This document shows, piece after piece, positions 24,149 to 33,824 of a stretch of DNA of 64,000 nucleotides (positions are counted from its first letter, which is position 1; the number at the start of each line of letters is the position of its first letter). Origin of the DNA: Fibrobacterota bacterium (GTDB lineage: Bacteria > Fibrobacterota > Chitinivibrionia > Chitinivibrionales > Chitinispirillaceae); contig JAEZKP010000021.1 of the NCBI GenBank assembly GCA_023436145.1, forward strand, positions 19,852 to 83,851, written 5' to 3'. Under the pieces are notes generated by a model. It searched no databases. It was not told the origin of the DNA and worked only from the letters and a program-made list of their open reading frames with translations. Both the position numbers and the translations under genes were made by a program.

Positions 24149-24164
24149 TGGTACTGTTATTGCT
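24149..24164 (+). promoter_or_regulatory. possible sigma-54 promoter (TGGTAC-N5-TTGCT)
   Basis: TGGTAC-TGTTA-TTGCT has GG and GC separated by 10 bases and one mismatch to the consensus. It lies in the 83-base gap before the outer-membrane protein gene, with a start site near 24175, about 40 bases before the ATG. Confidence 0.55.
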
Positions 24165-24216
24165 TTTATCGAAGGTACTTATTAGCTTGCCCATTTCTGG
24201 AAAGGGGTAAAAATTA

Positions 24217-24813
24217 ATGAAGATCCTTCTTATTATTTTGACTGCCGCCTCATTTATCTTCAGTGAAGGAGTCCGGTTAGGCATAGATGCCGGAGTATCA
24301 AACAGCAATATTACCGGAACTGATTCATGGAACACAGGCTTTGTAATCGCCGCCAATTTATACTTTGCCCCCACCAATAATATCATCTTCGGACTTAGAT
24401 CTGCATACAACAGGTGGTCACCCGATGCAGATTCTTTTCTCAACCAGCTTCCACTTAACTTAACCAATGGTGAAGTAGACGGATCTGGAACAGTGTGGGA
24501 AATAGCTCCATCAATCCGGATAGCGACCAATATTGCCCAAAGCCAGGTGGGTCTGTTTGGTCATTTCGGTGCAGGTTTATTTATTATCTCCACCGATATC
24601 AATGGTGAAGGAAGTGTGCAAGGTACACCTTTTTCCCAGAGTATAATCGACTCAACAGAAAATGCCTGGGGGATCTCTTTGGGACTGGGGATCTCAATTG
24701 GAAGACTCCTTGGATTTGCCCTGGAAATTCTTCCCTTATATCATGTTATGGATATTAACAATTCTCCCCGCCAGTATTACACTGTTACACTTGGTTTGTC
24801 CTATGAATTCTAA
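24217..24813 (+). CDS. predicted outer-membrane beta-barrel protein, 198 aa
   Basis: A signal peptide (MKILLIILTAASFIFS) is followed by alternating hydrophobic strands and Gly-rich turns, ending in YTVTLGLSYEF, whose final Phe is the usual BAM recognition end of an outer-membrane barrel. Probably eight strands (OmpA/OmpX size). No functional motif is visible. AAAGGGG precedes the ATG. The next barrel gene begins 12 bases later and is co-transcribed. Confidence 0.7.
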   Translation: MKILLIILTAASFIFSEGVRLGIDAGVSNSNITGTDSWNTGFVIAANLYFAPTNNIIFGLRSAYNRWSPDADSFLNQLPLNLTNGEVDGSGTVWEIAPSIRIATNIAQSQVGLFGHFGAGLFIISTDINGEGSVQGTPFSQSIIDSTENAWGISLGLGISIGRLLGFALEILPLYHVMDINNSPRQYYTVTLGLSYEF

Positions 24814-24825
24814 GAAGGAGGCGAT

Positions 24826-25512
24826 ATGAAATTTCTATTTCCAGTAATGATAGTGCTTTTTGTTCAGGCACTTATCTTTGCTCAGGATGCACAGGAAATT
24901 GCTCAACCAGACATTTTCTTAACTCAGGATACCATACCCCAGGATAGTATCCCTTCACCCGATGGCTCCACTCCACCCGACACTACTCCGCCCGATACCA
25001 CCATGCCTGATACAACTCAAGCACCTCCATCAGATACCACTGTTGAACAGGACACAACCGCAATGCCCACTCCGGATATCCCACAAATACCTCCGGAAGT
25101 AAAAAAATCTATAAATGAAAGAAGCATGGAAATAGGATTGATGTTCGGTGAACCCACAGGTGTCTCTTATAAATACTTTATAACCGATGCCAATGCCATC
25201 GATGCTGCAGCTGCGGCTTCTTTCATACCGGATGCGGTATTTCAGCTAAATGCTGATTTTTTGCGTCACTATTACCATTTTGCGAATGTTGGCGAAGGTC
25301 GGTTACCGCTGGTTTATGGTGCAGGTCTGGCGGTACAGTTCCGGCGGGATACCCGGCTGGGAATCAGAATTCCTGTTGGTCTCACCTACATCATGCAAAA
25401 CCTGCCGATAGCTCTTTTTATTGATGTTGCTCCCCGGTTTGATATTGTACCGGATACCGAAGTGTCAATTAATGCTGCTGTAGGTATCCGATATCGTTTT
25501 TTTCCCAGATAA
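24826..25512 (+). CDS. BAPKO_0422-family outer-membrane beta-barrel protein with Pro/Thr linker
   Basis: A 228-aa protein. The signal peptide ends at ALIFAQ, then about 75 residues rich in Asp, Thr and Pro form a flexible spacer with repeated PPDTT units. The last 130 residues match the small barrel family first described as Borrelia BAPKO_0422: IGLMFGEPTGVSYKYF, NAIDAAAA, ADFLRHYYHF, GRLPLVYGAGL, RDTRLGIRIPVGLTYI and VGIRYRFFPR. AAGGAGG precedes the ATG. The spacer may cross the peptidoglycan or protrude; the function is unknown. Confidence 0.75.
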   Translation: MKFLFPVMIVLFVQALIFAQDAQEIAQPDIFLTQDTIPQDSIPSPDGSTPPDTTPPDTTMPDTTQAPPSDTTVEQDTTAMPTPDIPQIPPEVKKSINERSMEIGLMFGEPTGVSYKYFITDANAIDAAAAASFIPDAVFQLNADFLRHYYHFANVGEGRLPLVYGAGLAVQFRRDTRLGIRIPVGLTYIMQNLPIALFIDVAPRFDIVPDTEVSINAAVGIRYRFFPR

Positions 25513-25593
25513 TCTCGTATAAATGGGGTGAATTGTGTTGTTTATAGAAATACATTTGCCCCTTTATTTTAGTGCCAGCATTTCTAAAGAGAA

Positions 25594-26226
25594 TCAGTAT
25601 TCTGGCTCATCCACCAGCTTAAGCCATTTGTTCAATTTAGGGATGAGTGTTATTAATACGAATCCAACATCGTTCCAAAATGACCAATTTTCTAAATATT
25701 GTTTATTTAATTGGACTTTTTGAGGCCAGATGATCTGATCATTGTAAGATGCTGGATCTTTGACTTGGGATAAAATCTGTTCTTCCTTTCGGAAATAAAT
25801 CGATGCAGGTCCGGTTATACCAGGTCGCAGTAACAGAATTTTCCTGTCTTCACCCTCCAATCGGTCTGCATACCCTGGAACATCAGGTCGGGGCCCGACA
25901 AAGGACATCTTTCCAGTTAATACATTCCATAGCTGCGGCAATTCATCCAGTTTGAATTTTCGCAGAAATTTTCCCAACCAGGTTATTCTGGTATCAGAGC
26001 AAGCGGTTATGGAACCTCTTTCATGTGCTCCCAGATACATTGTGCGGAATTTGATGCAGCCGAACAATTTCCCGTGCTGTCCGACTCTTTTTTGTATAAA
26101 AAGAGCTGGTCCTGGAGAGCTGATTATTACAGCAATTGCGATCAGTATCCCAACTGGCCATAGCAGAAGGATTCCGATAGCTGCCAACAGTGTATCAAAG
26201 GTTCGCTTGATTGGAAAATTCACCAT
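25594..26226 (-). CDS. bacterial sugar transferase (PglC/WcaJ C-terminal type)
   Basis: A 210-aa monotopic phosphoglycosyl transferase, which moves a phospho-sugar from a UDP-sugar to undecaprenyl phosphate and so starts a lipid-linked glycan. Seen: KRTFDTLLAAIGILLLWPVGILIAI (membrane re-entrant helix), SPGPALFIQKRVGQHGKLFGCIKFRTM, LRKFKLDELPQLWNVLTGKMSFVGPRP and RPGITGPASI. The catalytic Asp-Glu pair lies in LDELPQ. The short length equals PglC and lacks the four-helix N-terminal part of WcaJ. It follows the 4,6-dehydratase gene after 18 bases. Confidence 0.92.
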   Translation of the reverse strand: MVNFPIKRTFDTLLAAIGILLLWPVGILIAIAVIISSPGPALFIQKRVGQHGKLFGCIKFRTMYLGAHERGSITACSDTRITWLGKFLRKFKLDELPQLWNVLTGKMSFVGPRPDVPGYADRLEGEDRKILLLRPGITGPASIYFRKEEQILSQVKDPASYNDQIIWPQKVQLNKQYLENWSFWNDVGFVLITLIPKLNKWLKLVDEPEY

Positions 26227-26244
26227 TCTGTGATTAATCTCAGG

Positions 26245-28176
26245 TCAATTAAACATTCTTTGCTGCATTTCGTCAAACTCCGGGCCGGTCATTTCCGGTA
26301 TAAGCTCTTTTATATCATCATAAATGAGTCGCATGTTTCCCAATTCGATGTTGCTTTTCAGGTCATGAATGAATTTCTCCACTCTGTCTGGATCATGATG
26401 ATTTCTCTTTTGCATTCTGATTTTTTCAAAACCGGTAGGCACCACATCTTCCTGTTCGCAAAGGAGCACCTCTTCGATCTTCTCGCCATGTCTCATTCCT
26501 GTAAAAACGATCTCCACATCTTCCCCTACCCGTAATCCTGAAAGTTCGATGAGATTTTTGGCCAGATCCACAATCTTCACAGGCTCTCCCATTTCCAACA
26601 TAAATATTGCTTTGGATTCATTGATAGTAGATGCTTGTAACACCAGTTGCACCGCCTCAGGTATTGACATAAAATAGCGTCTGGTGTCAGGACTGGTAAC
26701 TGTAACCGGTCCACCTTCTCTTATCTGTTTTTGAAACATGGGAATGACACTGCCACTGGAACCTAGTACATTCCCAAAGCGGACTACATTGAATAAAGTA
26801 CCAGATGGGTTTCTCTCCAAAATAACCCGCTCTGCAAGCCGCTTTGAAATGCCCATAATACCACGTGGATTAACCGCCTTATCAGTAGAGATCATGACAA
26901 ACTGTTTTACTCCATAACGTTCTGCAAGAGAGGCAAGTGTAGCGCTACCCAGAACATTGTTTTTCAAACAAGCAAGTGGATTCCATTCCATAAGATGCAC
27001 ATGCTTATAAGCAGCTGCATGGAAAATGTAATCAGGTGGATATTTTCTGAATAAAAGATCCATGAAACCACCATCTAACATATTGCCTACCACAGTATGA
27101 ATCGCAATATCCTGGTATCTTTTCTTTAGTTCAAAATCCACCTGGTAAGCACTGACTTCACTGGCATCCAGCAATATCAATCGTGAAGGTTTATAGGAAG
27201 CTACCTGGTAACAAATTTCCGAGCCTATGGAGCCTCCCGCCCCAGTAATCAGAACAGTTCTGGCAGCCAGCTGTTTGCGGACCCTGGTGTCATCCAGTTT
27301 AATATTAGGCCTGCAGAGTAAATCATCGATGGAAACATCCCGGATCTGATTAATTCTGAGTTTACCGCTCATAATATCGAGCATTGATGGTACAATTTTA
27401 AATTTAAGATCCCATTCAGGAATTTTTGATGCCCGAATGATGTTTTCCACTGTTTTATTGGTAGCTTCCGGTATGGCTATAAAGATTTCATGAATCCGGT
27501 TTTTTCTGATCACATGCTTTATAACAGATATATCACCAAAAACCTTCAATCCCTGTATACGTTTATTATGAAGCGATTTTTCCCTGTCTATAAACCCAAC
27601 CGGCTTATACTCTTTTCTCTTTGCAGCTTTAATGGACTTTACCACTTCATTTCCAGCATTTCCAGCACCGATAATCAGGACGTTTTTCACAGAATCGCTG
27701 GCAGGCACAAACGATTCTCTGAAAAGGCGGATGCCAAACCTGGTACCCCCGTTGAAAATGATGAAAAAAGCGAAATTCAATACATAAATCGATCTGGGAT
27801 AACCAACAAATTGCCCGCTGAATATGATCATAAACATAAATATCAGAGAGGCAAGAGCAGAAACTTTTACTATCTCTTTCAGATCATCAACACTGACATA
27901 GCGCCATATTCCCTGATAGAGATTAAACAGACCTGAAACGGTTAAAAAAATGATTACATTCAAAGGGAGAGACAAAAAAAACAAGCTGGGATAGATAGTC
28001 TGCCCCAGAGTAAAATCAAATCTCAAAAGAAAAGAAATAAGCAGTGAACATGCCGAAAAAACAGCATGCAAGGCAACTATGACTAACAGCCTGTATTTAA
28101 AAAACGATTTTATTACTTTTAACATTATCTTATCAATCCACCACTTAGAGTTGACAATTGAATTCTGAATCATCAT
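26245..28176 (-). CDS. membrane-bound nucleoside-diphosphate-sugar 4,6-dehydratase (PglF/WbpM/CapD type)
   Basis: A 643-aa protein. Four transmembrane helices occupy residues 25-140. Next come a first Rossmann-like module (VLIIGAGNAGNEVVKSI) and the catalytic SDR module with ITGAGGSIGSEICYQV, the HAAAYKHVHLME segment, FVMISTDKAVNPRGIMGISKRLAE and VRFGNVLGSSGSVIP. Such enzymes convert UDP-GlcNAc to the UDP-4-keto-6-deoxy sugar, the first step to bacillosamine and related sugars. The aminotransferase gene lies immediately before it and the sugar transferase immediately after. The start could be the ATG at 28125 (MLKVIKSF) instead of 28176. Confidence 0.92.
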   Translation of the reverse strand: MMIQNSIVNSKWWIDKIMLKVIKSFFKYRLLVIVALHAVFSACSLLISFLLRFDFTLGQTIYPSLFFLSLPLNVIIFLTVSGLFNLYQGIWRYVSVDDLKEIVKVSALASLIFMFMIIFSGQFVGYPRSIYVLNFAFFIIFNGGTRFGIRLFRESFVPASDSVKNVLIIGAGNAGNEVVKSIKAAKRKEYKPVGFIDREKSLHNKRIQGLKVFGDISVIKHVIRKNRIHEIFIAIPEATNKTVENIIRASKIPEWDLKFKIVPSMLDIMSGKLRINQIRDVSIDDLLCRPNIKLDDTRVRKQLAARTVLITGAGGSIGSEICYQVASYKPSRLILLDASEVSAYQVDFELKKRYQDIAIHTVVGNMLDGGFMDLLFRKYPPDYIFHAAAYKHVHLMEWNPLACLKNNVLGSATLASLAERYGVKQFVMISTDKAVNPRGIMGISKRLAERVILERNPSGTLFNVVRFGNVLGSSGSVIPMFQKQIREGGPVTVTSPDTRRYFMSIPEAVQLVLQASTINESKAIFMLEMGEPVKIVDLAKNLIELSGLRVGEDVEIVFTGMRHGEKIEEVLLCEQEDVVPTGFEKIRMQKRNHHDPDRVEKFIHDLKSNIELGNMRLIYDDIKELIPEMTGPEFDEMQQRMFN

Positions 28177-28187
28177 ACTTTATGCAA

Positions 28188-29309
28188 TCAGGAAAACTGT
28201 TTTTTCAAATGTGCGAGAACATAATCCAGATCTTCCCCGCTCAAAGAGGAACCGGATGGCAAGCACAATCCTTTGTCAAAAAGTCTTTCTGATTTCCCGT
28301 CGCCATAAAACGCACAGTTCTGAAATATCGGTTGCAGATGCATCGGTTTCCACAATTGGCGGCTTTCAATATTTGCCTCCTCCAGAACCAAACGAATCTT
28401 TTCAGGACTTTTGGAACTGCACTCAAGAGTAATGCAGGTGAGCCAGCAATTGGATTTGCCATAGACATCTCTGGGAATAAACCTGATCTCTTCAACATCT
28501 TTGAGAGCATCTTCATAGTACTCAAATATCTCCCTGCGTCTCCTAACCCGCTCATCAATTACAGTCAGCTGTCCTCTACCGATTGCAGCACAGACATTAC
28601 TCAAACGGTAATTATATCCTACATTTTCATGCATGTAGAATGGAACCGGACTGCGGGCCTGAGTCGATAAGTACCTGGCTTTTTCTATCAGCTTCACGTT
28701 ATTACTTACAAGTGCCCCACCGCCAGAGGAGGTAATAATTTTATTTCCATTAAAAGAAAATATGCCCAGATCACCTATTATTCCTGTATGTTTTGCCTTA
28801 CAATAACTGCCTAAGGATTCTGCCGCATCCTCGATGACCGCTATACCGTATCTGGAAGCAATTTTCACTATCTCTTCCATATTAGCCGGCTGACCATACA
28901 AATGAACCACAATAATTGCCGCTGGCTTTTTACCTTTTTTGATCCTGTCCTCTATCGCGAACTCAAGAACCGCAGGATCCATATTCCAGGATTCCCTCTC
29001 ACAATCAATAAAAACCGGCAGCGCTTTCTGATAAAGGATGGGGAATGCAGATCCTGCAAACGTCAAAGTACTGCAGAGCACTTCATCATTTTCCTTTATA
29101 CCCAGTAAGATTAGTGCCAGATGGATTGCTGCAGTCCCGGATGACAAGGCTACTGCATAGGGTGATCCAGTATACAAACAAATCTCTCTCTCAAACGATT
29201 CGATATCTGGTCCGGCCGGAGCTATCCAGTTGGATTTAAAAACATTCTGGACTAGTTCTGCCTCCATTCCAGACATATGAGGTGGAGATAAAAATATTCT
29301 TTTTTTCAT
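28188..29309 (-). CDS. DegT/DnrJ/EryC1/StrS-family sugar aminotransferase
   Basis: A 373-aa PLP enzyme. LSPPHMSGMEAELVQNVFKSNWIAP at the start and ALSSGTAAIHLAL, DAAESLGSYC and FSFNGNKIITSSGGGALV, with the PLP-binding Lys in GNK, are all present. PglE-type enzymes convert the 4-keto sugar made by the neighbouring dehydratase to a 4-amino sugar, which fits the operon (aminotransferase, dehydratase, sugar transferase). No acetyltransferase of the PglD type is in the cluster. An ATG at 29309 is preferred to a UUG at 29330. Confidence 0.92.
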   Translation of the reverse strand: MKKRIFLSPPHMSGMEAELVQNVFKSNWIAPAGPDIESFEREICLYTGSPYAVALSSGTAAIHLALILLGIKENDEVLCSTLTFAGSAFPILYQKALPVFIDCERESWNMDPAVLEFAIEDRIKKGKKPAAIIVVHLYGQPANMEEIVKIASRYGIAVIEDAAESLGSYCKAKHTGIIGDLGIFSFNGNKIITSSGGGALVSNNVKLIEKARYLSTQARSPVPFYMHENVGYNYRLSNVCAAIGRGQLTVIDERVRRRREIFEYYEDALKDVEEIRFIPRDVYGKSNCWLTCITLECSSKSPEKIRLVLEEANIESRQLWKPMHLQPIFQNCAFYGDGKSERLFDKGLCLPSGSSLSGEDLDYVLAHLKKQFS

Positions 29310-29567
29310 TGATACCACTGACTCTTCCAATTGATGCCGCCATACACAGATCTGTAAAAACCAGGAAGAAATCGGTTAAAATCAAACAATTACGATGAAG
29401 AGAAAATTTTACTATTTATTTCCTGAAAAACCAATATGTTTTATGGATAATTCGACTTACCACAATTGCCTCCGGTTTTCAGAAGCATTCTTCTATTAAA
29501 GAGTGAACTATTTTGCTCGATGCACTTTGTTACGTATAAACCACAGGAAATAAACAACAAAGAAAGA

Positions 29568-30341
29568 TTATATCCATCCAAGCAGTTTATAACCCAGAAT
29601 CCCATAATATTCATGGAGCGCTCTGGAAGAGAGATCTAAAAAACCAGAATTCGGGAATAGACTGAAGATAAAGGTTCTTCTCATTTCGTATTTCTGAAAA
29701 TCAGTCGGAGCAGGATAAACTGTAAACCCATGTTTTTTAAACACTGCTTCTGAGCGAATCATGTGGTAAGCAGAAGTTACCAGAACAATTTTTCTGGGCA
29801 AACCAAGCGAATCCAGAATTTGAGCAATGTAAGGCCCGTGTTCATGGGTGTTTTTAGCTTTCCTATCGATTAAAATATCACTGGAGTCAACCCCCATCTC
29901 CCTTAGAAGCAGTGCATTATGCACCCCTTCGGGCAACTTATTTTTTAAAGCCGGATCCACCCATCCCCCGCTTGTTATAACCAGGCGACAAACCCCTTTT
30001 TTGTATAGCCTGGCACCATGAATGATCCTGTCCCCGGCATCATTAACCTCCAGACTGGGTGCTGCTGATGTTGTCATCCGCCCACCACCTCCCAGAACAA
30101 CTATTGCAGAACAGCTATCAGGTAATGGCTGTACTGAGTAGTATCTGTTTTCCAGTACACCTATTAGTAAATTGGAAACAACCGGTGATGAGAATAGTAA
30201 AAGAAGTGTACCAGCAGTTAAAAAACACCAAAAAGAATATCTTTTCCTGGTAAAATACATCACAACACCAACCAGCCATATTACTATAACCAATCCTGTG
30301 GGGTAGAGAGGTAGCGCAATAAATTTGATTAAAAAAGCCAT
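29568..30341 (-). CDS. YdcF/ElyC-type DUF218 membrane protein
   Basis: A 257-aa protein with two N-terminal membrane helices (LYPTGLVIVIWLVGVVMYF; FWCFLTAGTLLLLFSSPVVS) and a DUF218 domain: SAIVVLGGGGRM, ARLYKKGVCRLVITSGGW, SSDILIDRKAKNTHEHGPYIAQIL and VLVTSAYHMIRSEAVFKKHG. ElyC of E. coli is needed for envelope integrity and undecaprenyl-phosphate metabolism, which would suit the neighbouring glycan genes. It is separated by 237 bases without genes from the aminotransferase. Confidence 0.88.
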   Translation of the reverse strand: MAFLIKFIALPLYPTGLVIVIWLVGVVMYFTRKRYSFWCFLTAGTLLLLFSSPVVSNLLIGVLENRYYSVQPLPDSCSAIVVLGGGGRMTTSAAPSLEVNDAGDRIIHGARLYKKGVCRLVITSGGWVDPALKNKLPEGVHNALLLREMGVDSSDILIDRKAKNTHEHGPYIAQILDSLGLPRKIVLVTSAYHMIRSEAVFKKHGFTVYPAPTDFQKYEMRRTFIFSLFPNSGFLDLSSRALHEYYGILGYKLLGWI

Positions 30342-30503
30342 AACACCAGTGAATCCGTTTGGATCAGAAAAGAGCTTGTTGCAAATTCTGTTTTATTTCT
30401 GAATATATATCATTTTCAAGTTGAATATTGAGCAGGCAGATGTATGTTCGGAACAAACTGGGAATTCCATTGTCTGAAAGTCAAGAGCTCGGGGTTATAT
30501 TTA

Positions 30504-33500
30504 CTAATCAGAATAATAGATATGTAACCTGTAATCAGTTCTCCATACTCCCTGGTCAAAAATTTTTATTTCAAGAAACTCATCTTTGAGATTGCCATTT
30601 TTTTCTAAAATGACCGTAAACTGACGAGTCTCACCTATCGAAAGCAGCCGTTCGGAAAGTCCCAGTTTTACCAGAATCGAATACTTTTCAAGAACAGGAT
30701 CATCAGGATCTTCTATACTGAAGCTCAGTGTTTCTGGAAGTGATGTTTCCCGCATATCCAGAACACTGTCGGCCCAGGAGCAGCTTACTGTCGCCGGACG
30801 GTTTGGAGGCACGATCCGGATAACCGGTTCTAAGAAATCAGCATTTTTTAAAGAATCACTGATTGTTATCCTCAGTTTGTAAGTCCCTGTATCTCCTGCA
30901 GACGGAGCCCAGTTTAGGGTTGCATAATACTGATTTGCACCCTGAATAATGACTGGTGCAGAGTTCCCCGAAGAGGATATATTATAAGTATAGGGGGGAG
31001 TCCCGGTACCTGACTGCGGCACCAGCTGAATTGACCAGGTATCACCGGTTTCAATGTAAAAAGGAAAATCACTCATAGTATTCTTGAATTTTACCCTGCT
31101 CTGCGGCTCTACATCAATATTTATAATGTCACTTTCAACCGATGTTTTTCCATCAAAAGCCACAATTTTACACTTGTAAATTCCTGCTTTGTCCAGCCTG
31201 ACCATACACTGAGTGTCTACAAAAACACTTTCTGCAAGATAAAAATCATTAGAACCCCAGGCCAGATACAAGAAATACCGGACCTTATTTGCGGTATCGA
31301 CATCACCTCCGGACCAGGAGAACCGATATTCATCGGAGTTAATCATCTGGCCATCTGAAGGAGCAATAAAAACCGGTTTATTAGGGGCTGTACCAAAATA
31401 AAGACATCTTTTCTCAATGAGTGTCTTGTTACGGTCAACTATGGAAACATATAAAGTATCATAACCACTATCTTTAGCCATAGCATCAAGAATTATACTT
31501 GCACGATTCTGAACCGGGAGCTTGTACTCTGTTTTACCGCAGTATTTAATGGTAATACTCTTATCACTATTCTTGAGCACACCGCTCGAATCGTGAACAA
31601 AGATATCCACAGTTGAGCAGAGAGACGGGTCACTGAGGTTGTAAACTTCTGCTTGTCCTTTGCAAAAAGCCAGTGAGAGATGTACGGGTGCCCTGTTTGG
31701 TAAAACTCTTATCTGAGCAAAAAATGTTGCAAAGCTGTCATTTAAGATATCGGTAACCGTAAGGAACAGCTTTTGAATCCCGGTGTCCTTTTCAACAGGT
31801 GTCCATCGAAGCCACCCATCTGAAATCTGAAGTGGTGAGCCACCTGGAATGAGTCGTGCATCATATCTCAATTGCTTATCATCAATCGCCGGGATTGTTT
31901 TAAGTTGAATACGTAGTACCTGGCTGTCTGCAATCAATTCCTGCGGAATTTTAATCTTACTGGTATCAAACATCAGGGTTTGGTAAACTCTTTGTGAATC
32001 CTGCACAATTACATCCAGAGTACAAACCATATCCACCCAGTGTTTATCCCCGTAACTGATTAATATTCTGGAAACAGCAGTGTCCGATATTTCAGGAGTC
32101 CAGGTGAAATTTCCGCTTAAAGAGTCAATCATAAAAGAAACTGGAGGATCGATCGGTTTGTATACTATATCATCACCATCCCTGTCTAGTGCGTGTATAT
32201 AACCAGAATACATCTTGCCAACCACAGCTTCGATTGCATTCTGATAATCAAACAGTTCCGGGCGATGATTCAGCTTCAGAAAGAAAAGCATGCTGGAGTC
32301 GTGGTTGGCAGAATCGGTTACCTTGATGGTAAAATCATCACCTGCAGTTGAGATAAAGAGCTCTTTTTCCCAAATGAAATCAATTGAATCTGACTTATGT
32401 ACAGTATCACCATTTATGGTAACAGAACTGATCCCATCACCTTCATCAAAAGCTATTAGTCGCAGGAGTGCTGGTGATTTATCCACTATTTTCCGCTCAC
32501 CATTGACAGTAACAGGTTGACCGTTAACTGTGAGCTCGACCATATTGGGTTTTTTTGAATCTTCGCTATATGGATCATAAAAAACCTGAAATCCTGTATC
32601 AGCCAGAGCTTCTCCATCAATGCTTGTTAAAAGCAGTCTAATGCTGCAATTATTTCTGTCATTTTTAATGGAGACATTGAAGTTCCACTTACCTGAGATT
32701 TTATCGGCAAAATCCCATGTATCTGAAGCAACACTGTCAACAATCAAGCTTAAAAGCCCGGATTGAGAATTCAAAAAGTTGACAACTTCACCACTGAGAT
32801 AAAAGTGCCTTTTTTTAATGGTGGGCGAAGTAGGAGAGCTGATCTTGAAATACACCTGACCCGAAGAAGTGCCTGTGGAGTCATAGCAAAGCCAGAATCT
32901 TTTGCTTGACAGATTGCCAAACTCATCTGCAGCAGTGATATTAAGCTGCCTTGGAAGAGGTAAAGTACTTACGCCTTTGATGAGCCAGACAAATTCCCGG
33001 TAATTATGATAAGGGAATACTTTATCCGGTGGTATATTGTTACAGGTGGCGTTCTTTACCCCACCCTCGTCGTCGACTCTGACAATAAAATAGAAGTTGG
33101 AGTCAAATGCAATTACTGTATCTTTACGCAGATCATTCAGACAGGTTATTACTGGAGCCACAGTATCATTAATAAGACAGGAAAATCTTACTGGTGGGGA
33201 ACAGTATTTTCCTTTTCTGTCCGATACAGTAAGCATTGCCTGTGGCCCCGAAGTCCCCCTTAATTTGTATGCTACAGCTGCAGTATCAGATATGACTACT
33301 TCCCCATCAGAAAATCTCCAGTTATATAAAACATCCATATCATCAACCCTGCTGGCACAAAGAAGGACCGAATCACCCACATTGGCTGCAATATCGGGTT
33401 GAAATAATGGACTCACTACAAAAACACTGATGCTCTGATGAATAATCTCTCCACTTTCTCTAACCGATACAAGCTTTATCTGGTGATGTCCGGTGTCATA

Positions 33501-33824
33501 AAAGGAGATATCACATCTAAAGGAATTCAACTTGTTGAAATCTATACACGAGTCTCTGAAAAACCGGTTTCCCTCTACACACAGTGAACATTTCTGAAGC
33601 AGGTTTCTGACCATAAAATCGACAGTCAGAGATTTAGTGGAAAATATTTGTAAAGTATCACCGTTCTGGATATCCGATTTTATCACAGCCCTCGCATTAG
33701 CTTCATCTTTAAAGGGATTATTATCGGTACAATTCAACAGAGCTGCTATAACCATAAAAAAAAGAATCTGCAGAAGTGGCCTGCAGTTTATAGCAAAGCG
33801 GTACGATTTCAGAGAATTACCCAT
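30504..33824 (-). CDS. giant lipoprotein with Ig-like/cadherin-like domains, 1106 aa
   Basis: A signal sequence (PLLQILFFMVIAALLNC) leads to a probable acylated Cys followed by TDNNPFKDEANA, the same pattern as in the next gene upstream. The rest is a chain of beta-sandwich domains of 85-110 residues: PKD-like early (VLLCASRVDDMDVLYNWRFSDG), a cadherin/putative-Ig module with LDRDGDDIVYKPI and FTWTPEISD, and Fn3-like modules near the end (FSWSGGDVDTANKVRYFLYLAWG). The Trp-x-Pro turns recur. There is no enzyme domain. It is probably an outer-surface adhesin or structural protein. It is the last gene of the kinase operon; its ATG follows the previous stop directly (TAAATG). Confidence 0.8.
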   Translation of the reverse strand: MGNSLKSYRFAINCRPLLQILFFMVIAALLNCTDNNPFKDEANARAVIKSDIQNGDTLQIFSTKSLTVDFMVRNLLQKCSLCVEGNRFFRDSCIDFNKLNSFRCDISFYDTGHHQIKLVSVRESGEIIHQSISVFVVSPLFQPDIAANVGDSVLLCASRVDDMDVLYNWRFSDGEVVISDTAAVAYKLRGTSGPQAMLTVSDRKGKYCSPPVRFSCLINDTVAPVITCLNDLRKDTVIAFDSNFYFIVRVDDEGGVKNATCNNIPPDKVFPYHNYREFVWLIKGVSTLPLPRQLNITAADEFGNLSSKRFWLCYDSTGTSSGQVYFKISSPTSPTIKKRHFYLSGEVVNFLNSQSGLLSLIVDSVASDTWDFADKISGKWNFNVSIKNDRNNCSIRLLLTSIDGEALADTGFQVFYDPYSEDSKKPNMVELTVNGQPVTVNGERKIVDKSPALLRLIAFDEGDGISSVTINGDTVHKSDSIDFIWEKELFISTAGDDFTIKVTDSANHDSSMLFFLKLNHRPELFDYQNAIEAVVGKMYSGYIHALDRDGDDIVYKPIDPPVSFMIDSLSGNFTWTPEISDTAVSRILISYGDKHWVDMVCTLDVIVQDSQRVYQTLMFDTSKIKIPQELIADSQVLRIQLKTIPAIDDKQLRYDARLIPGGSPLQISDGWLRWTPVEKDTGIQKLFLTVTDILNDSFATFFAQIRVLPNRAPVHLSLAFCKGQAEVYNLSDPSLCSTVDIFVHDSSGVLKNSDKSITIKYCGKTEYKLPVQNRASIILDAMAKDSGYDTLYVSIVDRNKTLIEKRCLYFGTAPNKPVFIAPSDGQMINSDEYRFSWSGGDVDTANKVRYFLYLAWGSNDFYLAESVFVDTQCMVRLDKAGIYKCKIVAFDGKTSVESDIINIDVEPQSRVKFKNTMSDFPFYIETGDTWSIQLVPQSGTGTPPYTYNISSSGNSAPVIIQGANQYYATLNWAPSAGDTGTYKLRITISDSLKNADFLEPVIRIVPPNRPATVSCSWADSVLDMRETSLPETLSFSIEDPDDPVLEKYSILVKLGLSERLLSIGETRQFTVILEKNGNLKDEFLEIKIFDQGVWRTDYRLHIYYSD

